NCBI GenBank assembly: GCA_022495995.1
Contig: JAFEMH010000162.1
Location: 124,001-188,000, forward strand
Direction of reading: 5' to 3'
Length of the DNA stretch: 64,000 nucleotides
Source of the DNA: Adenophora triphylla var. japonica
Lineage: Eukaryota; Streptophyta; Magnoliopsida; Asterales; Campanulaceae
Shown here: in pieces, positions 56,287-64,000 of the stretch
Layout: every line of letters starts with the position of its first letter
Position numbering within the stretch: position 1 is the first letter of the stretch
The notes under the pieces: model-generated
What the model was told of the DNA's origin: nothing
Seen by the model: only the letters and a program-made list of their open reading frames with translations
Databases searched by the model: none
Position numbers and translations under genes: made by a program

Positions 56287-57402
56287 TCACCATTCACTGG
56301 GTGTACAAAAGGATTTCCGTCGAGGTCTGCGAGTTGCATGGCTCCTCCGGAGAAGATCTTCTGGACGACATATGGCCCGACCCAGACGGGCTCCCATTTG
56401 CCCAGCGGGTTGATACGGGCCCAGGGGCTTCTCTTTCAAAACGAGATCACCTTCTCGGATCTCCCGATGCTTTACTTTCTTGTCGAAGGCTCTGGCCATT
56501 CTCCCTTGGTATGCTCGGATATGTTCCATGGCCTTCAATCGTCGTTCATCTAGCAGGGCCAATTCATCATGGCGACTCTGAAGCCATTCAACCTCGTTGA
56601 TTTGACTTTCCAACAGTACCCGGAGTGAGGGGATTTCTAGCTCGATTGGGAGCACGGCTTCCATTCCGTAGGCAAGAGCAAACGGTGTTTCCCCGGTTGC
56701 CGTTCTGACGGATGTTCTGTAGCCCCAGAGAGCAAGGTGAAGCTTCTCGGGCCAATCTCGACCTCGGACAGCCATTTTCCGGATGATGTTTTCTAGAGTC
56801 TTGTTTGTTGCTTCCACGGCTCCGATAGTTTGGGGCCTGTAGGGAGATGACTTGTGATGGGTTATTCTGAACTCTGCCAGCAGCCTGTCGCATTCCCCTT
56901 CAAAGTGGGACCCATTATCTGAGATGATTTCGGCCGGCAACCCGTATCTGCATATGATGTTTTCTTTGATGAAGAGGGCTACTTTCCTTGAGTTGAGAAC
57001 TTTGTAGGATTTTGCTTCAACCCATTTGGTGAAATAATCCACTGCTACCAGGACGAACTCGTGGCCGTTGCTGCCTGATGGTGTGATTTTGCCTATGACA
57101 TCAATTCCCCAAGTGACGAAAGGCCAAGGGGTTGTCATGCAGTATAGCTCGTGAGGAGGCAAATGATTTAGATTTGAGTACCGCTGGCACTTGTCGCAGC
57201 TTCTGACGAACTGGATGCAGTCGGTTTCCATGGAGATCCAAAAGTATCCCATTCTTAGTATGATTTGCATTAGAGCCCGAGCATTCATATGGGGGTCGCA
57301 GGTACCACCATATACTTCTTTCATGAGTCCGGTAGCCTCTTGTTTGCCGATACATCGCAGGAGGGGGCCTTGATAACGCTTCTTGTATAGCATGTTTCCC
57401 AA
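56287..57402 (-). pseudogene. Element 3 integrase
   Basis: A 371-codon minus-strand frame holds GKQEATGLMKEVYGGTCDPH and CDKCQRYSNL (zinc finger), WGIDVIGKITPSGSNGHEFV with the first catalytic Asp, IISDNGSHFEGECDRLLAEF with the second, and PQTIGAVEATNKTLENIIRK with Glu. The C-terminal domain follows (KVKHREIREGDLVLKEKPLG). A stop separates it from the RNase H frame at about 57460-57402. The last residues are out of the usual family frame, suggesting a shift near 56440. The core itself looks intact. Confidence 0.88.
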
Positions 57403-57459
57403 AAGAACATAGTGGGAGGCGAGTCGCTTCAGGGCTGAGAGGCTTTTCGCTTTGATTCC

Positions 57460-58503
57460 TTATTTATATTCCCCATCTTCATTTTTGAAAGAAGCTTCGC
57501 CGTTCTTTAAATACTGATAAATCTGAGTGTACCAGGGATCACTGGCCGGTTTGGCCTCCGCTTCGATTTCAAAGCAATAAGCGGGGTTTTCTCTTCTCCC
57601 GACTCTGAATGGTTTGACAGACTTTCCTTCGGGTATTTCAACGAGGGAGGCTAGTGTTGCCAGAGCATCTGCGAATCTGTTGCGATCTCTGGGCAAGTAA
57701 TGGAAGCTGATTTCCTTGAATTGAGTTACTAACTCTTCCATGTAAGTGTGATATTTACGGGGCGGGTCCACGGTCTTCCATTTGTTAGAGACCTGGTTGA
57801 TGATGAGGGCAGAATCACCGTACACTTCTAATTCTTTGATATTTCTTTCAAGGGCGGCCTCCAACCCGGCTATGCAAGCCTCGTATTCAGCAGCATTGTT
57901 GGTCACCTCGAAGTTCAATCTTACTGCTATGGGGGTGTGCTCGTCAGTAGGATCGACCAGAAGCATTCCTATTCCATTCCCCCTTTTGTTTGACGCCCCG
58001 TCGAAGAAGAGTTGCCAGCGATTTTCTCCTTCTAGGGCAAAGATTCCATCATCAGGGAATTGGGGCTCAGGTCCTCGGGACTCATCACTTGGGAAATCGG
58101 CCAAATGTTCTGCCATTATACGCCCTTTTACGGATTTCCTTGATACATAAGTGATGTCATATTCAGCCAAAAAGAACGACCATTTTGCCAACCTCATGGA
58201 GATGGAAGGCTTGTCGAACAGATATTTGATGGGGTCTATCTTTGAGACGAGATGTATCGGGTGAGATTGCATGTAGTGTTTCAGCTTTCCCACTACCCAG
58301 ACCAGGCCTGCGCAAGTCTTCTCACAAGCAGAGTAATTGAGTTCGCTCCCTTGAAGCTTTCTGCTCACGAAATAGATGGCATTTTCGACCTTGGAATTTT
58401 TCTTTTCTTGAGCTAACATAGCCCCAATTGTTGTGTCCGTGACAGTTAGGTATAGCAATAGTGGCTTTTTGGCGATGTGGTGGGCAAAGAATCGGGGATT
58501 CAC
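57460..58503 (-). pseudogene. Element 3 RNase H pair
   Basis: The first, RT-linked RNase H-like part reads LLLYLTVTDTTIGAMLAQEK, ENAIYFVSRKLQGSELNYSA and HPIHLVSKIDPIKYLFDKPS (residues about 15-100). The second, archaeal-type RNase H has WQLFFDGASNKRGNGIGMLL (catalytic Asp), NNAAEYEACIAGLEAAL (Glu) and VYGDSALIINQVSNKWKTVD (Asp), about residues 163-270, then RNRFADALATLASL. Two RNase H domains in series mark the Tat clade. Stops bound the frame on both sides, so it is part of a broken polyprotein. Confidence 0.9.
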
Positions 58504-58599
58504 AAGGTACGCCTTGATGCGTTCAAAGGCGAGCCGGCATTCTGGAGTCCATTACGTGTAGGCATTTTTCTTCATCAACTTGAAGATCGGCTCGCGGAT

Positions 58600-59274
58600 C
58601 GAGGTCGGTGATTTACAAAGCGGCTTATGTATTGCGATCTTCCCATGAAGGATTTTACTTACGTCGTGTCGGGGTGGTTTCATTTCGACTATGGCCTTGA
58701 TTTTACGGGGTCTACTTCAATTCCCGTTACGTTACCATATATCCTAGCACCTTACCTCGTCTTACACCGAAGGTGCATTTAGGCTGGATTCGAGTCTCAT
58801 CTTGTGGTCTCGGAGGCGGCGAAGAATTTTCTCAAATCAACAAAGTGCCGGCCATCGATCCTCCTGAGTGTATTATCATGTCGTCCACATAGACCTCAAT
58901 TTCTTTGTGGATCATGTCATGGAACAAAGGCATGGCGCCCTGCAGTACGTAGCTCCGGCATTCTTTAGTCCGAACGGCATGACCGTGTAGCAATGCGTAC
59001 GTACCCAAGGGGTTGTGAAGGCTGTCTTGGCTTGATCTTCTTCTGCCATTTTGATTTGGTTGTAACCGGCAAAGCCGTCGACGAAGGATTTAACTTCATG
59101 GTTGGCCGTGGAATCTACCAGAATGTCGATGTTTGGCAGGGGGAAGTCATCTTTTGGACTAGCTTTGTTCAAGTCTCTGAAATCTACGCAGCATCGGATC
59201 TTTCCGTTGGCCTTGGTTACCGTTACTATGTTGGAAAGCCATGTAGGATATTCAATGACCACGATGAACCACAC
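58600..59274 (-). pseudogene. Element 3 reverse transcriptase, frameshifted
   Basis: Visible motifs are YPTWLSNIVTVTKANGKIRC, CVDFRDLNKASPKDDFPLPN, FVDGFAGYNQIKMAEEDQAK and HCYTVMPFGLKNAGATY. The catalytic YVDD lies in another frame at about 58885-58896 (EVYVDDMI). The thumb region down to 58600 is broken by several shifts. It would copy element RNA into DNA. Confidence 0.88.
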
Positions 59275-59346
59275 TCACGAGCATCTTTTCTATCTCCTCC
59301 TTCACTTGTAGGGACCATTCGGGCTTAATTCTTCTTAGTTTACGCT

Positions 59347-60078
59347 TCACCGGCTTGACTTAAGGTCGAGCGGTATTCGGTGTTTAACTATGGAAGGATC
59401 GAGGCCTGGCATATCTTTATAGGACCATGCGAACACATCCACGAATTCTCTTAGAAGCTCAATCAGAGCGTCCCTTTCAGTCCCCTCGAAGAAACTACCA
59501 ATCTGTGTCTCTTTAGGCTCTTTCGTAGTTCCCAGATTCACACTTGTCAAAGTCTCTTCGGCAGCTTGGGCTCGATTTTCCTCTTTCCGAACAACCTGCT
59601 TAAAGATTTCTTTGATATATTGTTCGTTTAATGTGTCTGCTTCTTCATCTAGTGAATCATTATTAACTGTTTTTAGATTGTTAGTTAATTTATCATTAGT
59701 TAAAGTGGCAATCAAGGGATACTCAGAAAGGTCCAACATTTCATTAAGAACGAAGGGAAATACAACATTTGCTACAATTTCGTAGTCTTCAGGCGTAAGG
59801 CCATCGGACGACTCGAGAGACTCGAACTCAACAATGAGAGACTCGAAGGACTTTACATAGGTTGACATAAAGGGACGGGGAACCAATCCAAGCTTGGTGA
59901 TCATTTCTTCTTTGGTCGCGGACGGGCCTGAGAGAGTTTCCCAATTCCTTAATGGCATCGCTGTCAGTGGCCTCATGACTCGGGGATTATCTTGTTTTTG
60001 TTCTCCTTCCTCAATCATTGCTATCATCTCTTTGTCTGAACCAGAATTAATCGGGTCCGGCACCTGAAAACTGAGCAT
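59347..60078 (-). pseudogene. Element 3 pol linker before reverse transcriptase
   Basis: An acidic 243-codon frame starts near MLSFQVPDPINSGSDKEMIA. It ends with FVDVFAWSYKDMPGLDPSIV followed by KHRIPLDLKSSR, the conserved entry into the reverse transcriptase domain of gypsy elements. A long linker between protease and reverse transcriptase is usual in Tat/Ogre polyproteins. Another minus frame at 60447-60136 probably belongs to the same linker. Confidence 0.7.
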
Positions 60079-60685
60079 ATAAATGTAGGGATCTTCTTGC
60101 GGATCTTCCGCATCCTCAATTCTGGAGAATTTTAACTATTCACAGTCTGACCGCTCAACCCAGATGTAAGGACGTATTGCGTCTTGGTGTGCTGCTGGAA
60201 AAATCTCATGCCCCATGCTTGAGCGGAAAGGCTTAGCGGGTAGTTCTTCGAGGAAGACGTCCCATACGATGTTCATACATTCGAGTTGAGTCTGCCGGTA
60301 CTTGTCGACTTTTATCATGAAGATCTCTTCGCTTGGCAAGGCCAGCGAATGGGTTTGAAGAATGCTGACAAATCTCTGATTGGAGACTGGGGGTTTGTGT
60401 GCTTGTATCATGGCGGTATTCAGTGTTTCTTTCCATTCTGCCTCCAAATGTTGGAAATGGCAATTGAACTTGATGAATCGAAGCGCCGTGGTCTGCCGCT
60501 TGAGTTCGTTGACATAGTTGGCATCACCGGATTACAGGGGATTCGATGAGACTTACCCCGATAGTCCCTTGGTCGATTCGGAGGAGGTAGCCCGGTGTAC
60601 AGGCTGCGGGCATGCTTGGCGACGGTCTCGGCTTCGTTCCCTATGAGGAAGCTGTCACCCTAATGACTTCAAGATCCCCTGCCGG

Positions 60686-61855
60686 TTAATGAACTTGACG
60701 CATTGATGGAGAGTGGAAGCTATGGCTTTCATGTGGTGTAACCAAGGGCGCCCCAACAGTGTGGTCGGATGGGATGTCCATTACATGAAATTTCTTTGGC
60801 ACCATTTGGGTTTCGAACCAGAGTTCCAGAGCCACCGTCCCCAAGATGGGACGAGACGTGCCTTCGTAGGCCTTGATTGACCGGGTAGATGGGATCATGT
60901 GCCTTTCATTGATGCGTAGGGCCCACATCATGCTGAGGGGAAGGACGTTAACAGCCGATCCATTGTCCACCAATACCCCAGGGAGTGATATGGTGTTGAG
61001 CCGAATAGTGATGTACAAGGCTTCATTGTGTTTGGAGACATCTCTTGGCAAATCTTCATCGCAGAAGGTGATCATGCTACCATATAGTCGGGGATCATAG
61101 ATTTGGTCCTTGTCTGGAGAAAGAGAGTCATCAAGCCAGTCACTTCGTGCCTTTTTCTTGCGAGGTAGAACCTTTGCTGAAGCCCCTAGGTTATGTTGAG
61201 GCCGTTTGTGGCGGTTGCCATCCCCAGTCAGCATATTGATTGAGTGCGAGTGCCAAACTGGCGTTGGTCTTTCTTTGTCGGTATGCGCTCGGGAGCTGGA
61301 CAAACCGAATCTTGGCTGACCCCGCGGGGGGTTATACTTCTGATTGGCAGTAAAATTACCTAGATCTACAGTATTCTGGTGTCCGAAGGTCTCAACTCTA
61401 TCGTTGGCAAGGCTTTTCAGCTCCTCTACCCCTGTTTGCTTTGGGGAAGACTGGCTGGAGTAGAGTACATAGTAATCAAATCCCCCAGATGGCTCCCCAA
61501 GCGTACCCACACTGGTATCACCAGCCTCGAACCTTTCTTTCAATTTTTGCTGGGAGGAAATTTTCTTCTTCTTAGGAGGACGGTCCTTGTGTATCCAATC
61601 CTGATAGTCCCTTTCAAGGCAGTCGGGGGAGTCACAGATATCCCACCAAATGTGCTCTACAGCTGGTGGTGGATTTGGGACCTCGGGTTGAGCTGTGATG
61701 GAATGACTTTGAGTCGAACTGGTCTGGGGAGATCTGCTGTTAGGCTCATCGGGAAGCAAATGGTTGGACTCCGCCGGGTAATGAGAGGTATTAGGAGCCG
61801 GGGAAACAGGCACATATTTGTCCTTGAGGAGCCCCGGTCGGTTGGGGATTGACAA
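60686..61855 (-). pseudogene. Element 3 protease region
   Basis: A 389-codon frame has a long low-complexity N-terminal linker. The retropepsin-like domain follows: LYITIRLNTISLPGVLVDNG (about 275-295, with the Asp-Asn-Gly variant of the active site, common in Tat elements as I recall), SAVNVLPLSMMWALRI, and RPILGTVALELWF. It ends early at 60686, where DIPSDHTVGAPLV should lead into the rest of the domain. A frame break lies there. Confidence 0.75.
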
Positions 61856-61933
61856 TGTTCCGAAATGACGTGTGGTCTCTTCGATCCAGGCCTGCTGTTT
61901 ATTCTGGCGTTCCTCGAGAGCCCTGATAGCTAA

Positions 61934-62494
61934 CTATATTTCCTCCGTTGTTTCCCAATCTCCGTTCCCCTTACTGATTTCTACGGGATCGGTGTCACTC
62001 CGAGAGGGGACACCTGATGGCCGCTGAGGTATGCCGAACTGCTCCATCTCTGACTGCTGTTGGAATGGCGGCCCTTTGAATTGCTGTTTGGGGGCTAGTT
62101 GGCCTGTAAGTCGACAGGCAGGAGTCCCGGCGGTGGAGACATAGGAATCTTGTGGTGGCATCTTGACATATCCAGGACGGTTGAGAGTGGGAGGAGGGCT
62201 TTCTTCCTTCTTTACGGTAAAAGTGCCATTGGGATTGAGGCTGGCGGCCAAACCGTGGCTCTTAATAGCCTCCACAAGGCTATTCAGGTGTGCTTCTAGT
62301 TGCAGTCTCATCTGTTCTGCTAACTGATTCCACACCGCTGCTCGTACGAGGGTCCCGGGAGGCGGAGTGATGTTGTCCCCATCGTTGCCGGGCGTGCGGA
62401 CATTACGAAACCCGGAGTCGGAACAAACGGTGAAGCTGACGATGCGCTTGACTCTTCCCAACTGATCAAACGGTGACCCGGTGCCCGAAACCAA
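61934..62494 (-). pseudogene. Element 3 gag remnant
   Basis: A 186-codon minus frame with LVRAAVWNQLAEQMRLQLEA and HLNSLVEAIKSHGLAA, followed by Pro/Gln-rich sequence, sits where gag should be. The typical capsid core and zinc knuckle were not found between it and the protease, so most of gag appears to be deleted. That would make the element dependent on proteins from another copy. Confidence 0.5.
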
Positions 62495-63810
62495 GCTTTG
62501 TGAGGAGCTGCGGGGGGAAAGACACGAGGGTTCAGATGTTTGGGAATTGAAGGAGGGTAGGTGTTTGGGCTTTTGGGCTCATGCAACATGCGGTTATTTG
62601 TTCTTGTTTACTTAAAACATGTTTTATTAACCTAATCGGTTGGAAAAGATTGCTCTTCTTTTTCGCAAACTACTCTGGATCCTGGATCAGTGGGCCCCAT
62701 CACTACGTCTATAAGCCCCTCGTATTCCACCTGTATTTCGACTTCCCCGGGGTGGACAGCCCCGGGCGAGGGTCCTATAGGGCAAGCGGGTCCCACCGAC
62801 CGAAAATGAAAACGATCCTAAAAGTCTGGCGGGTAATCTAGTCTTAACGAGCATTCAATGTAAATTACGGACAAAGCTGACGTCAAAGTCAAGATCATGT
62901 CCGAGGGCTCGACAAAAAGTCGGCATGATTCAGACTGATAACTGTCCACAATTGATCTTGACTTGTCGTCAATTAGGCCGTAATTAGGCATGGAATAATC
63001 ATTAATTCTTGATGACTCAGTGTCATGTTGGGAGTCAGCGTATAATTTGTGCCAGTCAGAGTCAAAGTCAAGGCGCCAGTCAATATCTGGTCAAAGTCCG
63101 TGACGGAAAACCGGCAGGACTTCGACTGATTAGGGTCCCCGAAAGATATTGACTTGGTATGCCGACTAAGGCTTGAAAGGAAAGGTCTATACACAGACAG
63201 GGCATGACACAGGCCAGACTAAAAACCAACCGGGTCTCGGACAAAGTGTGTCACGGACAAGTGCATGGTCGACACGAGGCTCCATGGGATGTTTGGGTAG
63301 TCCCGTGCTTGCACCGAGAGGCGTAATAAGACCAAATGGGCCGCTACAGGGATTTCCCCGGGTTAGGGACGAAGTGTGCAGTGTAAGGCCAAGTGCGCGT
63401 AGTGTGCAAGCAGTCTATCTTCTTTTTCTGAGTAAAATAGAAATTTTTCATGTGTCTTAAAAAGTATGATGCATGCACAAAATGATTTTTTTTTTTGAAA
63501 CCCTTTTTTTTTTTGAAAAATCCTCTTTCTTTTTTTTTTTGATTTTTTTTTGAATTTTTTTTTTTTTGAAGTCTTTTTTTTTTGAATTTTTTTTTTTTTG
63601 AAAATTTTTTTTGAAAGCAAATAACACATAAGCACATAATTCAAAATTCAAGGCAACGGGTCCAATAGTCAAAATTTTGACTTTTTCGAGGCGGCCAAAA
63701 CAACACGAAAATGTGAAAAATCAACACACACACAACAAACGGTTTCAAATTCCGGGGCGGAAGCTTGACCCTCAAAAAGTTTTTTTTTTTTGAAAAGATA
63801 AAACTTATTT
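62495..63810 (-). other. Element 3 5' leader region
   Basis: Long non-coding leader between the primer site and gag. It contains repeats of 'gtcaaagtcaag(a/g)' with a TGACGTCA palindrome at about 62879, and T-rich runs (63486-63620) that read as poly-A/Lys on the minus strand. No extra upstream gene like the Ogre ORF1 is recognisable. Confidence 0.55.
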
Positions 63811-63829
63811 GTCCCCAGCAGAGTCGCCA
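63811..63829 (-). other. primer-binding site, tRNA-Arg type (Element 3)
   Basis: The minus strand reads TGGCGACTCTGCTGGGGAC, three bases inside the LTR end. It matches the complement of a plant tRNA-Arg 3' end (…CCCCAGTGGAGTCGCCA) with two mismatches, as I recall that tRNA. Ogre-type elements use such a primer. It fixes the minus orientation. Confidence 0.75.
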
Positions 63830-63832
63830 CTG

Positions 63833-64000
63833 TGATGATGTCCACCCGATTTTTCCTTTCCCTTTTTTTGAAAATCAAAACGGAGACGGAGTCGCCACGC
63901 CATTTTTGTTTTAAGGGCCAAAACTTTGAAAAATGCCCGAGATTAGAGATTTGGGTTCGGAGGTCACGTTACACGCCGGGAAGAACGTTAGTGTTCACCC
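63833..64000 (-). repeat. 5' LTR of Element 3 (truncated by window end)
   Basis: The first 168 bp on the plus strand match 47562-47729 with two differences (CCTTTTCC/CCTTTCCC and GATATTTG/GAGATTTG). The rest lies beyond the window. Confidence 0.92.

Larger units (their letters stand above)
47562..64000 (-). mobile_element. Element 3: giant Tat/Ogre-like gypsy retrotransposon with antisense cargo
   Basis: The matching 168-bp blocks at 47562 and 63833 are the same end of two direct LTRs. The element therefore exceeds 16.4 kb and its 5' LTR runs off the window. In minus orientation: 5' LTR, tRNA-Arg-type primer site, long leader, gag remnant, protease, linker, reverse transcriptase, RNase H pair, integrase; then two + strand genes (DUF7745-like, plant-mobile-domain), two tandem arrays, purine tract and 3' LTR. 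VDNGS in the protease, the archaeal-type RNase H (FFDGAS) and the primer site fit the Tat/Ogre group. It inserted into the copia reverse-transcriptase gene. Only 2 of 168 bases differ between the comparable LTR parts. Confidence 0.92.

Noticed and set aside
63344..63672. lysine-rich minus-strand frames
   Set aside because: They read through T-rich runs in the Element 3 leader and have no domain or conservation signal.

Overview
The window is nuclear DNA of a flowering plant, most likely a eudicot. Evidence: GT-AG genes with long introns, Stowaway-type MITEs with the CTCCCTCCGTCCC terminus and TA duplications, tRNA-derived SINEs, a Harbinger element with TAA duplications, and Ty1/copia and Ty3/gypsy Tat-clade retrotransposons. 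I cannot fix the species; an asterid is a guess only. No bacterial, organellar or CRISPR feature is present.

Two host genes look intact. PEX12 (peroxisomal RING peroxin) lies on the + strand in ten coding exons (760-11259, 392 codons); its introns hold several MITEs and a SINE split by another MITE. An ANKRD13-type ankyrin/GPCR-chaperone-domain gene lies on the - strand in two coding exons (33014-31419 and 30294-29905). A third host locus, a probable GT23-type fucosyltransferase gene, is a pseudogene with stops, frameshifts and an internal deletion. It is cut by a 13.3-kb retrotransposon, a SINE and a MITE (13990-14159 and 27424-29675).

The rest is nested retrotransposons. Element 1 (14160-27423, + strand) is a Tat-clade gypsy element with 723-bp LTRs differing at only two positions, a GGAAG target duplication and a tRNA-Glu primer site, yet its gag-pol is badly frameshifted. 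Element 2 (34741 to about 41540, - orientation) keeps one LTR, split by a Harbinger element, plus accessory sequence. A SIRE-like copia element (from 41541, + strand) follows and is cut inside its reverse-transcriptase frame by Element 3 (47562 to beyond 64000, - orientation), a giant Tat/Ogre-like element with a tRNA-Arg-type primer site.

The most interesting theme is that all three gypsy elements carry accessory genes between pol and the 3' LTR on the strand opposite to pol. Elements 1 and 2 carry related two-part genes (a domain resembling the 'putative gypsy type transposon' family, then a coiled coil). Element 3 carries a plant-mobile-domain gene and a DUF7745-like gene. Canonical in-frame introns survive in the Element 1, Element 2 and mobile-domain genes, as expected if they are not spliced from the element's own sense RNA. 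In Element 3 the palindrome TCCGCGCGGA lies 22-23 nt upstream of a TATA-like box both in the LTR and before the mobile-domain gene, and again before the DUF7745-like gene, suggesting that the cargo shares a promoter module with the LTR.
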